A stretch of DNA of 50,760 bases from Bacteroidota bacterium (GTDB lineage: Bacteria > Bacteroidota > Bacteroidia > Bacteroidales > Bacteroidaceae): positions 1-50,760 of the forward strand of contig JAEXAJ010000171.1 in NCBI GenBank assembly GCA_023458215.1. Reading direction: 5' to 3'. Below, piece after piece: positions 42,736 to 50,760 of the stretch. The stretch's first letter is position 1; every line of letters starts with the position of its first letter. Made by a program: the position numbers and the translations under genes. Below the pieces are notes generated by a model that saw only the letters and a program-made list of their open reading frames with translations, was not told the origin of the DNA and searched no databases.

Positions 42736-44277
42736 TTATTCCTCCAAGTGCAGATTGAACTTTCTGGTTCTGAGGTATTGCTCCATCGCCTCGATTTCTT
42801 TATACTTCGGGGTATCTTTGGTAAATACCGGGAAGAAAGAACGGATTTCATTGTAAACACAGCGCGATTCTGTGCTTAGCTGCTCCTGTATCTTCAGGCA
42901 ATCCACCGCCTGCACAATGCCCATAAACAAGATGCTCATGACTTGATAGGAGTTTTCGATGACCGTCTTGGCAATTAATGCCGAATTGGTTCCCATACTT
43001 ACAATGTCTTGATTGTCATTGTTGTTAGGAATGCTGTGCACATACATCGGGTTGGAAAGCGTCTGACATTCGGCAGTAGTCGATGTCGCCGTAAATTGTG
43101 AGGCTTGCAGTCCATAGTTCAATCCCAGTACTCCCAGGTTGACAAAAGGCGGAAGTATTCCGTTGATGCGGTCGTGGAACAAGTAGTTGAGCTGGCGTTC
43201 GCAGAGCATGGTTAGTTTGGTAATGGCAATCTTCAGTTTGTCCATTTCAAAAGAAACATAGTCTCCGTGGAAGTTTCCACCATGATATACGTTTTCCGTT
43301 TCCGGGTCGACGATAGGATTATCGCAGGCGGAATTGATCTCGTTGATGAGCACTTCTTCCACATAGGCTAAAGTGTCATAAACAGGTCCTAATATTTGAG
43401 GAGTGCACCTTAGAGAATAATAGGGTTGCACCTTGTGTTCGAATATCTTTTCTTCGTGCTTCTGACCGTATAACTCATTTTCCCGCTTACGGGTACAATG
43501 GCTGTCCTGCATCCAATCTCTCATGGCCTGGGCTATTATTTGCTGCCCTTTGTGATGCTTGGCGTCATTTAAAGGTTGAGAAACAAAGTCATCGTACGAT
43601 CCTGCAATTTCATTCATCATAACCGATGCACAAACCGACCAGTTTAGTAGTTGATATGCATAAATCAGATTGACTGCCCCGATACCTGTCATCACAGAAG
43701 TGCCATTGGTAACCGAAAGCCCTTCGCGTATATATATAGAGAAAGGTTTAAGATGATTTTCTTCGAATATCCGGGCGGCAGGTTGCAACTGCTTTTGATA
43801 GAACACTTCTCCCTCTCCGATCAGTGTCAGAGCAATGTGGGCGAGTTGTACTAAATCTCCGCTTGCGCCCACGCTGCCATGTTCGGGCACGTAGGGGGTA
43901 ATGTTTAAGTTGATAAATTTTACAAGTAAATCAACCAGTTCTCTGTGTATACCTGATTTTCCTTGAAGAAAAGTGCATAGTCTGGCAATCATTGCAGCTT
44001 TTACATAGAGCGATGGCAATGGCTTACCGGCTCCTGTAGAATGGCTCCTGATGATATTATATTGTAGTTCAGTTAATGATTGGTCTTCGATCCTATATTG
44101 CGCCATAGGACCGAAGCCTGTATTAATCCCGTAAATAATTTTATCGCTGGAGAATCTCTTTAAGAAAAGAAAACTCTTTTCTACTTCTTGAATGCAATCA
44201 TCGGAAATAATAACTTCTTCATCATCAAATAGCAACTTACGGAGTATTTCTAAATTAATATATTTACCGACTATCAT
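42736..44277 (-). CDS. Aromatic amino acid ammonia-lyase, tyrosine type likely
   Basis: This enzyme forms a hydroxycinnamate starter by removing ammonia from an aromatic amino acid. I chose the ATG at 44277 (513 residues) because an upstream ATG at 44313 would place the -7 promoter box inside the coding region. Visible marks are Tyr49 in YGINTGFG, the MIO-forming ASG at residues 138-140 in GSVGASGDLVQLAH, and later the conserved SIPNNNDNQDIVSMGTN. The selectivity region reads RSHSTGAG (77-84). From memory, RSHS(S/T)G is shared with the tyrosine ammonia-lyase of Flavobacterium johnsoniae, so tyrosine is favoured over histidine. It is the first gene of the cluster. Confidence 0.9.
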   Translation of the reverse strand: MIVGKYINLEILRKLLFDDEEVIISDDCIQEVEKSFLFLKRFSSDKIIYGINTGFGPMAQYRIEDQSLTELQYNIIRSHSTGAGKPLPSLYVKAAMIARLCTFLQGKSGIHRELVDLLVKFINLNITPYVPEHGSVGASGDLVQLAHIALTLIGEGEVFYQKQLQPAARIFEENHLKPFSIYIREGLSVTNGTSVMTGIGAVNLIYAYQLLNWSVCASVMMNEIAGSYDDFVSQPLNDAKHHKGQQIIAQAMRDWMQDSHCTRKRENELYGQKHEEKIFEHKVQPYYSLRCTPQILGPVYDTLAYVEEVLINEINSACDNPIVDPETENVYHGGNFHGDYVSFEMDKLKIAITKLTMLCERQLNYLFHDRINGILPPFVNLGVLGLNYGLQASQFTATSTTAECQTLSNPMYVHSIPNNNDNQDIVSMGTNSALIAKTVIENSYQVMSILFMGIVQAVDCLKIQEQLSTESRCVYNEIRSFFPVFTKDTPKYKEIEAMEQYLRTRKFNLHLEE

Positions 44278-44300
44278 AGTATACTTATTGATATAATGTG

Positions 44301-44308
44301 CAAAAGTA
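44301..44308 (-). promoter_or_regulatory. Bacteroides-type -7 box for the polyene cluster
   Basis: On the minus strand TACTTTTG matches TAnnTTTG exactly. No TTG lies 19 bases upstream; the nearest TTTG is about 31 bases away. The box ends 23 bases before the ATG at 44277. A promoter with a poor -33 element often depends on an activator or other sigma input, which here is only a suggestion. Confidence 0.55.
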
Positions 44309-44368
44309 GGCATTTTATATCAATAATATAGGTGTTGAACAAATAAAACTTTTGTTCGGGAGATAGTT

Positions 44369-46627
44369 TCAATCCTCTATTCTCGTTACCTGTTTGATGT
44401 TTTGAATTTGTTTCAAGTTATCGCAGATGCTTCGCACGTCGTCCACGTCGTGCACATAAAGCTGAATCTTTCCTTCAAAGATACCATCGGTGGTTTCAAT
44501 GGTCAACTTCCGGATATTCACATTCAGTTGACGGGAAATAACTTGCGTTACTTCATTCAGTAATCCCATACAGTCAATACCTTTGATATAAATCGTTACG
44601 AGGAATGAAAGTTCCTTGTGGGTATCCCATTCGGTTGCAATGATGCGGTTGCCGTAACTACTCTTGAGCCGGGCGGCAATGGGGCATTGGCGTTTATGGA
44701 TGATAACCCTGTTTTCTTCATCTATATACCCTAAAACATCATCTCCGGGGATGGGATGGCAGCAATCTGCCATGATATAATTCTTCGAAATGGTTTCCTC
44801 GGTGAGTTTTAGAATTTGTTTGGTATTGATCTTCTCTTGCGGAACTTTTTCTTCCGGTTGTTCTTTGATGTCTTTGTTGTCCTTATTGCCAAAAGAGAAG
44901 GTCAGGTATTTCTTCCAGTTGGTACCTTGCTTTTCTTTAAATACATTCTTGTCTGCATCGCTTAAGACCAGTTTTTTGCTGCCAATGGCTACCAAGAGTT
45001 CATCATAGGTATGGAAATTGTGTAGTTTTGTCAGCTTGTTTAAGGCTGCATCATCAATACGGATATCTTCGTTCTTGAAGAAGTCGGCTAAGATCGTTTC
45101 GCCTTCTTTTTGATAAGCTTTCGCTTCTCTACGCAGGATCGTAGCAATCTTGGCGCGAGCACGGGCGGTTGTGGCGTACACTTCCCATTCCGGCTGTACG
45201 CGCTGTGATTTGGAGGTTAAGATCTCTACCTGGTCGCCACTCTGCAATTTGTGGCTGAGGGGCACTAACTTGTGGTTTACTTTAGCGCCAATGCAATGGC
45301 TGCCTATGTCGGTATGCAGCGAAAAGGCAAAATCCAGTGCGGTAGAGTTTTGAGGCATTGTTTTGAGGTCACCTTTCGGGGTGAAGACAAATATCTCGGA
45401 GGCAAACAGGTTGAGTTTGATTGTATCCAGGAAGTCAATGGCGTCCGGTTGCGGATCGTCCAAAATTTCCTTGATAGTACGCAACCATTTTTCCAGTTCG
45501 CCCTCGTCTTCGCTACCTCCACCGTCTTTGTATTTCCAGTGGGCGGCAAAGCCTTGTTCGGCCACGTCGTTCATGCGTTCGCTACGGATTTGAACTTCAA
45601 TCCATTGTCCGTTGCTACCCATCAAGGTGACGTGCAGGGCTTGGTAGCCGTTTGCTTTGGGGTGGCTCACCCAGTCGCGCAGGCGATCGGGATGTGGCTT
45701 GTATATTTTGGAGATAGAGACATAAATGTCGAAGCAGTCATTTAGCTCTTCGTCTATGTTGCGAGGTTCGAAGATGATACGGGCAGCGAGCAAATCATAG
45801 ATTTCCTCGAAAGGCACATGCTTGGTTTGCATCTTATTCCAGATGGAATAGATGGATTTTACCCGGGCAAGGATACGGTATTTCAGTCCCATCTTGTCCA
45901 GTTGGGCACGTATGGGTACCGTGAAGTTGTTGAAAACTTTGTCGCGCTCTACAGCAGTGGCGGCAAGTTTCTCCTCTATTTCTTTGTATTCTTCCGGATG
46001 TTCGTATTTGAAGCTCAGGTTTTCCAACTCGGTCTTTATCTTATACAGACCTAAACGGTTGGCTAATGGAGCATAAATATAAAGCGTTTCGCCTGCAATC
46101 TTGAACTGCTTGTTGGGCATCATCGAACCAAGGGTTCGCATGTTGTGCAGACGGTCGGCTATTTTGATGAGTATCACACGGATATCATCGGACATAGTAA
46201 GCAGTAGCTTCTTGAAGTTTTCTGCCTGTGCCGAGGCACGGTCTCCGAAGATACCGCCGGAGATTTTGGTCAGTCCGTCTACAATTTGGGCTATCTTTGG
46301 TCCGAAGATATTTTCTATATCCTCTACTGTATAATCGGTGTCTTCTACTACATCGTGCAACAGTGCGGAACAAATAGAGGTTGATCCGAGTCCTATCTCA
46401 TTACAGACGATCTTCGCTACTGCAATGGGATGCATGATATAGGGTTCGCCCGAACGGCGTTTGATGCCTTTGTGTGCCTGATTGGCAAAGTTGAATGCTT
46501 TGGTTATTATTTCGACGCGCTTGCGGTGCTTTGTTGCCAAATAGTCGTTCAACAGTTCCTGGAATGCCTGGTCGATCATCTCTTCTTCGGCTTTCTCTTT
46601 CTCCTTCTGGCTTAAGTTCTCTTCCAT
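44369..46627 (-). CDS. relA: Bifunctional (p)ppGpp synthetase/hydrolase (RelA/SpoT family)
   Basis: This 752-residue long RSH protein carries an HD hydrolase domain (HKGIKRRSGEPYIMHPIAVAKIV and LLHDVVEDTDYT, so hydrolysis is probably intact), a RelA/SpoT synthetase domain (YRILARVKSIYSIWNKM, HPKANGYQALHVTL), a TGS domain (FVFTPKGDLKTMPQNSTALDFAF) and a C-terminal ACT-type domain. It makes and destroys (p)ppGpp in response to starvation. It follows mltD on the same strand but also has a strong promoter of its own. Its end lies 55 bases before the ATG that precedes the polyene cluster, with no terminator seen between, so read-through into the cluster is possible. Confidence 0.96.
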   Translation of the reverse strand: MEENLSQKEKEKAEEEMIDQAFQELLNDYLATKHRKRVEIITKAFNFANQAHKGIKRRSGEPYIMHPIAVAKIVCNEIGLGSTSICSALLHDVVEDTDYTVEDIENIFGPKIAQIVDGLTKISGGIFGDRASAQAENFKKLLLTMSDDIRVILIKIADRLHNMRTLGSMMPNKQFKIAGETLYIYAPLANRLGLYKIKTELENLSFKYEHPEEYKEIEEKLAATAVERDKVFNNFTVPIRAQLDKMGLKYRILARVKSIYSIWNKMQTKHVPFEEIYDLLAARIIFEPRNIDEELNDCFDIYVSISKIYKPHPDRLRDWVSHPKANGYQALHVTLMGSNGQWIEVQIRSERMNDVAEQGFAAHWKYKDGGGSEDEGELEKWLRTIKEILDDPQPDAIDFLDTIKLNLFASEIFVFTPKGDLKTMPQNSTALDFAFSLHTDIGSHCIGAKVNHKLVPLSHKLQSGDQVEILTSKSQRVQPEWEVYATTARARAKIATILRREAKAYQKEGETILADFFKNEDIRIDDAALNKLTKLHNFHTYDELLVAIGSKKLVLSDADKNVFKEKQGTNWKKYLTFSFGNKDNKDIKEQPEEKVPQEKINTKQILKLTEETISKNYIMADCCHPIPGDDVLGYIDEENRVIIHKRQCPIAARLKSSYGNRIIATEWDTHKELSFLVTIYIKGIDCMGLLNEVTQVISRQLNVNIRKLTIETTDGIFEGKIQLYVHDVDDVRSICDNLKQIQNIKQVTRIED

Positions 46628-46655
46628 ATACTGTTTCTCCTTCTTTCACTTTTTG

Positions 46656-46685
46656 CAAAAATAAGCAATTTTCAATATCAGACAA
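46656..46685 (-). promoter_or_regulatory. Bacteroides-type promoter for relA
   Basis: On the minus strand TTG (46685-46683), 19 bases, then TATTTTTG (46663-46656). Both elements match the consensus at ideal spacing. The box ends 28 bases before the relA ATG. Confidence 0.75.
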
Positions 46686-46748
46686 GCATTGTGAGTACTT
46701 TTTCTTTCGGCTTGCCCCGAAAGAAAAAGATATCAGAAGAAAAGTGCA

Positions 46749-48041
46749 TCATTTATAAATCTTCAAGCGCTTGCCTGCTGCAATATTGTTGCTTCGCAGT
46801 CCGTTCCAGCTTTTTAGCTGATTGACAGTGACTCCGTATTTACGGGCAATGCTGCCAAGATTTTCTCCGCTACGGATTTTATGATAAGTGGCATTGCCCG
46901 AGGAAGAGTTGCTTCTACTGCTACGGGTGTTGGAACGTGTGTCATCTACGGCTACCACTTTGCGGTTTTTGAATAATTCGTCGCTGCGGTGTGCGTAGAT
47001 TGTGTCTTGCCTGTCAATAAATGTGCTGATGGAGTTCATCGGGAGACGCAACGTTTGAGGTTTGCTTTCTCCCGGAATGATATTCTTCTTGTACTGTGGA
47101 TTCAAACTCTTGATTTCGTCAAGGTTCACACCACAAATATCGGCTATTTGTTCAAAATGCAGGTTGCGGTTTACTTGTACGGTGTCTGTCGCATCAGGAA
47201 TATTGGTTTCCATAGGACAAATGTTGTGCTTGCAATAGTAAGTCATTACGTAATTGGCAGCGATGAAAGCCGGTACGTAACCTCGGGTTTCTTTGGGGAG
47301 TAAGTTGTAAATTTCCCAATAATCGGTCTTGCCGCCGGCGCGACGGATGGCTTTGTTTATGGTTCCGGGACCGCAGTTGTAAGCGGCAATCACCAGGTTC
47401 CAATCTTTATAAATGTCATACATGTCTTTCAGGTAGCGTGCGGCAGCCCAAGTCGCTTTTATCGGATCGCGACGCTCGTCCACCAGACTGTTGCTTTCGA
47501 GCCCGTACATTTTTCCGGTGCCCAACATGAATTGCCATAAACCGCAAGCACCTGCACGCGATACTGCCGAAGGATTCAGGGCTGATTCGATGATTGGCAA
47601 ATATTTCAGTTCGAGAGGCAGATCGTAAGCATCAAGCGCTTCTTCGAAAATGGGCATATAGAAGTTGCAGGCACTCAACATGAAAGCAACGTGGTTGCGC
47701 AGGCGGCCTGCATACATATCAATGAATTTGCGTACGATTTCATTGTAAGGCATTTCCATGACGGTCGGGATACGTGATAACCGGTCTATATAAGTAGAGT
47801 CGCTGAACAGGGGATTTTCGGTAGAAGTGCTACAGTCTTTGCCTAGATCTATGTAATTTTTCGCTTTCCAGTCGGTGAACAGACTATCCAGTGGATAAGT
47901 CATGCTCTTGGGTAGTTCAATAACTTCTTTCCGTTCGGTTCCATTCTCCCGGATAAGTACGTCGATACTTTCTTGCGCCTGTATTTGTGGTGTCAGAAAA
48001 AAACTGAACAGAAGCGAGGTACCGATGATTATTTTCTTCAT
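46749..48041 (-). CDS. mltD: Membrane-bound lytic murein transglycosylase D-like protein
   Basis: The ATG at 48041 (430 residues) is preferred over one 7 codons upstream because it begins the signal sequence MKKIIIGTSLLFSFFLTPQIQA. The SLT domain holds ESALNPSAVSRAGACGLWQFM (catalytic Glu in the first motif), ERRDPIKATWAAARYL and AAYNCGPG. One LysM domain ends the protein (IRSGENLGSIARKYGVTVNQL...NGLRSNNIAAGKRLKIYK). It cleaves glycan strands of murein in the periplasm. It follows the DUF5683 gene in the parAB operon, which is a common arrangement in Bacteroidota. Confidence 0.93.
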   Translation of the reverse strand: MKKIIIGTSLLFSFFLTPQIQAQESIDVLIRENGTERKEVIELPKSMTYPLDSLFTDWKAKNYIDLGKDCSTSTENPLFSDSTYIDRLSRIPTVMEMPYNEIVRKFIDMYAGRLRNHVAFMLSACNFYMPIFEEALDAYDLPLELKYLPIIESALNPSAVSRAGACGLWQFMLGTGKMYGLESNSLVDERRDPIKATWAAARYLKDMYDIYKDWNLVIAAYNCGPGTINKAIRRAGGKTDYWEIYNLLPKETRGYVPAFIAANYVMTYYCKHNICPMETNIPDATDTVQVNRNLHFEQIADICGVNLDEIKSLNPQYKKNIIPGESKPQTLRLPMNSISTFIDRQDTIYAHRSDELFKNRKVVAVDDTRSNTRSSRSNSSSGNATYHKIRSGENLGSIARKYGVTVNQLKSWNGLRSNNIAAGKRLKIYK

Positions 48042-48088
48042 GTATGTTGGCTTATTTATCATGAGTATATTTATTATGTTTGTTGGTA

Positions 48089-48934
48089 TTAGAATCGAAA
48101 ACTACATTGTACCCCTACCGACCTGTTCGAAGAACCTGTCATTTGAGTATTGATTACCGCGGGTTCTACTTTCATGCTTAAATCCGGTGAGATGTCGAAG
48201 TTGGATAATTCCGCATCTACGTATGCATCTACTACGGAAAGCAGATATACTCCTATAAAGGCGAAGATACTTAAATCCCGGTATCGGCGGTAAGTGTCTT
48301 TTCGTTTCCGAAGAGTCTCCGTTAACTGAGGTTTGGATACATTATTTATATAACCCGGAGGTAATAGGTCGGTGATACTGCTTGAATTCCATTTTTCGTT
48401 TACGGCATCTTTGTAGGCTTGCGAATAGTCTTTGTACATTTTGCCGTTCCATGTAAGTGCGTAGGCACAACCGGCAAAGCCGCCGTAAAAGATGGGCAGT
48501 TTCCAGTATTTACGGTTGTAGATTTGTCCGCCGCCCGGGATGACGAGGGCGAGCCATGTGGCTTTGACGGGATTGGGTACCCACAGCTTCGGGCTTACGG
48601 CTTTTTGCAGGCTGTCCTTAGGTACGGGTTGTTCTTTCAGCGAAGGATTGGCTGTCAGTTCAAGCAATTTCTTTTTGTTTTCTGTAGCAATGCTGTCTGC
48701 AATAGCAATACTGTCCGACTTTAGAGAGGCTATGTTGTTGATTTCAGTATTCAGACTGTCCACCACCGGGCGCAAAGGCTGGAGTACAGTGCCGAGGGAG
48801 TCTTTTTGCTGTCGTTGTGTCCGCTTTGCTGCGGCACGTGGACGATCCTGACCATACATAGCAATCCCTGCCGTCTGCAAAAAGCAGAGAAGCAGGGCAA
48901 TCGTTATTTGATATATTCTTCTTTTCTTTGTCAT
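48089..48934 (-). CDS. DUF5683 family envelope protein
   Basis: This 281-residue protein has an N-terminal signal peptide (about residues 8-28), a basic and Ser/Asp-rich linker with repeating DS(I/L) units (about 30-115), and a C-terminal DUF5683 domain (about 118-245) with LALVIPGGGQIYNRKYWKLP and three hydrophobic segments. The final residues SVGVQCSFRF resemble an outer-membrane C terminus. It is located between parB and mltD, a conserved position in Bacteroidota. The role is unknown; a link between chromosome segregation and envelope growth is only suggested by context. Confidence 0.85.
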   Translation of the reverse strand: MTKKRRIYQITIALLLCFLQTAGIAMYGQDRPRAAAKRTQRQQKDSLGTVLQPLRPVVDSLNTEINNIASLKSDSIAIADSIATENKKKLLELTANPSLKEQPVPKDSLQKAVSPKLWVPNPVKATWLALVIPGGGQIYNRKYWKLPIFYGGFAGCAYALTWNGKMYKDYSQAYKDAVNEKWNSSSITDLLPPGYINNVSKPQLTETLRKRKDTYRRYRDLSIFAFIGVYLLSVVDAYVDAELSNFDISPDLSMKVEPAVINTQMTGSSNRSVGVQCSFRF

Positions 48935-49822
48935 TTATTTCTTCAGCGTATCAAGGATGCCGATGATACGTTCCAATTCTTCTTCGTTACTGAATGGGAT
49001 ACTGATTTTACCTTTTCCTTTCTCTGAACATGTAAGTTGTACCTTGGTACTGAAGAATCCTGATAGCTGCTGTTTCAGCATGTTGAATTCTTCGGGCAAC
49101 TTGGCGCGTTTGGGAGCAATCTTGCGAGTGCCGCTTTTTACGGTTTCGCCTTCACTCAGGGACTTTACAATTTCTTCTACTTTACGTACGGAGTAGTTAT
49201 GTTCCAATATTTCTTCAAAGATCTTTACTTGTAGTTTGGGGTCACCGAGAGTTACCAGCGCACGGGCATGTCCCATATCTATCTGTTTGTTTTGAAGTCC
49301 CATCTGCACAGGTGCGGGTAGCTTTAACAAACGCAGGTAGTTGGCAATGGTGGTGCGCTTCTTTCCGACACGTTCGCTGAGGCGTTCCTGAGTCAGTCCG
49401 TATTGTTCCAGCAGATGTTGGTAGGCAAGGGCGATTTCCACAGAGTTCAGATCTTCACGTTGTATATTTTCAATGAGTGCCATTTCCATGACGTTCTCAT
49501 CGTCGGCTGTACGGATGTAAGCCGGAATGCTGGTCAGCCCGGCAAGTTGTGAGGCACGGAAACGACGTTCGCCGGCGATGATCTGATAGGTATCGTCATC
49601 CAATTTGCGTAAGGTAATAGGTTGAATGATCCCTATCTCGGAGATGGAGTCGGAGAGTTCCTGCAGCGCTGTTGGGTCAAATTCACGGCGGGGCTGGTTG
49701 GGATTGACTACAATCTTCGACAGTTCTATTTCATTGATGGAGGAAGATCCTTCCGTCTGCACTTCATCCATGGAGAGCAGGGCATCCAGCCCGCGTCCTA
49801 ATGCGTTTCTTTTCTGTGCCAT
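48935..49822 (-). CDS. parB: Chromosome partitioning protein ParB
   Basis: This 295-residue protein begins AQKRNALGRGLDALL, the segment that stimulates ParA. The CTPase/ParB domain holds NPNQPRREFD, GERRFRASQLAG and IENIQREDLNSVE. A helix-turn-helix follows (LTQERLSERVGKKRTTIANYLRLLKLP). The C-terminal dimer domain is present. It binds parS sites and loads onto DNA. No parS of the TGTTTCACGTGAAACA kind was found in this window. It follows parA by 99 bases and directly precedes the DUF5683 gene. Confidence 0.96.
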   Translation of the reverse strand: MAQKRNALGRGLDALLSMDEVQTEGSSSINEIELSKIVVNPNQPRREFDPTALQELSDSISEIGIIQPITLRKLDDDTYQIIAGERRFRASQLAGLTSIPAYIRTADDENVMEMALIENIQREDLNSVEIALAYQHLLEQYGLTQERLSERVGKKRTTIANYLRLLKLPAPVQMGLQNKQIDMGHARALVTLGDPKLQVKIFEEILEHNYSVRKVEEIVKSLSEGETVKSGTRKIAPKRAKLPEEFNMLKQQLSGFFSTKVQLTCSEKGKGKISIPFSNEEELERIIGILDTLKK

Positions 49823-49892
49823 CTATCTTATTTACAATTTGACGATTTATAATTTAATCCTGTTAATCCTGCGGAATATTACCGCCTTCTAT

Positions 49893-49920
49893 CACCTTAT
49901 CACTTTACCACCTTATCACT
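49893..49920. repeat. Two direct copies of CACCTTATCACT
   Basis: Copies at 49893-49904 and 49909-49920 have a 16-bp period, in the 99-base gap between parA and parB. Meaning unknown; such short AT-rich repeats are common between Bacteroides genes. Confidence 0.5.
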
Positions 49921-49921
49921 C

Positions 49922-50692
49922 TTATCCCCTTTCGTTCCGGCTAATCAGCTCCTTGGCAAGTGTAATATGATTTTTGGCTCCGGTAGAGTCTGCGTCATAT
50001 AATATAGTAGGCAGACCGTAGCTGGGAGCTTCGCTCAGTTTAACGTTACGTTGGATCACGGTTTCGAACACCAGTTCTTGGAAGTGGCGTTTCACTTCAT
50101 CGTAGATTTGGTTGGCCTGGCGTAGACGTGAATCATACATTGTCAGCAGGAAGCCTTCGATTTCGAGAGCCGGGTTCAGCTTGGATTTAATGATTTTGAT
50201 CGTATTCAGTAATTTGCTGATACCTTCCAATGCAAAATATTCAGCCTGAACAGGGATGATGACGGAGTCGGCGGCAGTCAGTGCGTTGATCGTAATCAAC
50301 CCTAATGAAGGAGAACAATCTATCAAAATATAGTCAAACTCTTCTTTCAGCGGGGCAAGTACTTCTTTCAGTATCTTCTCGCGGTTTTTAAGGTTCAGCA
50401 TTTCTATCTCGGCGCCTACCAGGTTGATGTGGGAAGAGATTACTTTCAAGGTCTCTATCTCTGTGTCATGAAGAGCGTCGCGCACGTTGGCACGGTCGAT
50501 AATGCATTCATAAATAGTACATTCCGACTGCTTGATGTCCACGCCCAAACCTGATGAGGCATTGGCTTGCGGGTCTGCATCTACAACGAGCACTTTCTTT
50601 TCAAGCGTGGCTAGTGAGGCTGCGAGGTTTATTGTCGTCGTAGTCTTGCCTACACCACCCTTTTGGTTTGCCATAGCAATTATTTTTCCCAT
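49922..50692 (-). CDS. parA: Chromosome partitioning ATPase ParA/Soj
   Basis: This 256-residue protein has the deviant Walker A motif KGGVGKTTT (about residues 10-18), VVDADPQANASSGLG, the DCSPSLGL switch region and LDAINAL-type helices of ParA. It drives movement of the ParB-bound origin region together with ParB, encoded next. The ATG at 50692 gives the expected MGKIIAMANQKGG start. Bases 50693-50760 upstream show no consensus promoter that I can identify; they may be part of a longer promoter region cut by the window end. Confidence 0.96.
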   Translation of the reverse strand: MGKIIAMANQKGGVGKTTTTINLAASLATLEKKVLVVDADPQANASSGLGVDIKQSECTIYECIIDRANVRDALHDTEIETLKVISSHINLVGAEIEMLNLKNREKILKEVLAPLKEEFDYILIDCSPSLGLITINALTAADSVIIPVQAEYFALEGISKLLNTIKIIKSKLNPALEIEGFLLTMYDSRLRQANQIYDEVKRHFQELVFETVIQRNVKLSEAPSYGLPTILYDADSTGAKNHITLAKELISRNERG

Positions 50693-50760
50693 AATCTCAA
50701 TATTTTATCGGCAGCGAAATAAGTGATAATTCCGTATAGCACCTACTAAAAAAGAGAAAT

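Noticed and set aside
42736..44277. Histidine ammonia-lyase (hutH) as the identity of the ammonia-lyase gene
   Set aside because: No other hut genes are nearby, the gene heads a polyketide operon, and the sequence as recalled is closer to a flavobacterial tyrosine ammonia-lyase.
21529..44277. Complete flexirubin (dialkylresorcinol ester) cluster
   Set aside because: No DarB-like KAS III or DarA-like enzyme was seen, so only the aryl-polyene part is supported.

Overview
The window looks like a Bacteroides-type chromosome (Bacteroidota). The grounds are the SusC/TonB-type outer-membrane barrel at the left edge, fimbrillin-family lipoproteins, a TPR-AraC hybrid regulator, the Bacteroidota-specific families DUF3822 and DUF5683, and repeated matches to the Bacteroides promoter pattern (TTG, about 19 bases, TAnnTTTG). 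The species cannot be fixed from the sequence alone.

Layout. Bases 1-6114 hold housekeeping and envelope genes: the end of an outer-membrane barrel protein, cardiolipin synthase, a leftward trio (a pseudopilin-like membrane protein, a DUF3822 protein, rsmD) and a RecD-like helicase. Bases 6180-7929 hold two tandem paralogous lipoproteins. Bases 7930-8590 are a gene-free, repeat-rich stretch. alaS follows, with a leader that folds almost entirely into one nested hairpin. Bases 11363-18407 form a leftward fimbrillin operon: two small proteins of a shared YxPPxxExI type (one of 55 residues), three fimbrillin-like lipoproteins and a TPR/transmembrane/AraC regulator. Bases 18707-20082 hold a LytM-type peptidase and a MerR regulator. 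Bases 20096-21469 hold two envelope proteins, the first with its own promoter just past the next cluster.

The centrepiece is a leftward run from 44277 to 21529, about 23 kb, with mostly overlapping or tightly packed genes. It is an aryl-polyene/flexirubin-like type II polyketide cluster. An ammonia-lyase resembling tyrosine ammonia-lyases would supply a hydroxycinnamate starter, and a PaaK-like adenylating enzyme is present. Two carrier proteins, a ketoreductase, three complete ketosynthases (one with an extra KS-like tail), a cysteine-less chain-length-factor-like KS and two hot-dog dehydratases would build the polyene. A thioesterase, methyltransferases, two acyltransferase domains, a CrtI-type oxidoreductase, a C45 Ntn hydrolase, a GT2-DUF2062 protein and a polysaccharide deacetylase would tailor or attach it. 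An MMPL exporter, a LolA-like protein and an outer-membrane lipoprotein would move it to the outer membrane. No DarB-like KAS III gene for dialkylresorcinol was seen, so a full flexirubin ester cannot be claimed.

The two dehydratases appear to carry complementary halves of a FabZ-type active site, which predicts an obligate heterodimer. Within the cluster, between the deacetylase and LolA genes, lies a perfectly phased array of eight alternating TTGCCAA/TTGGCAA half-sites every 11 bp. A probable remnant of an unrelated DUF4143 ATPase is also embedded in the operon.

The right end (44369-50692) holds the common Bacteroidota arrangement parA-parB-DUF5683-mltD-relA, all leftward, which hints at proximity to the replication origin. 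No rRNA, tRNA, CRISPR array, insertion sequence or parS site was recognised.
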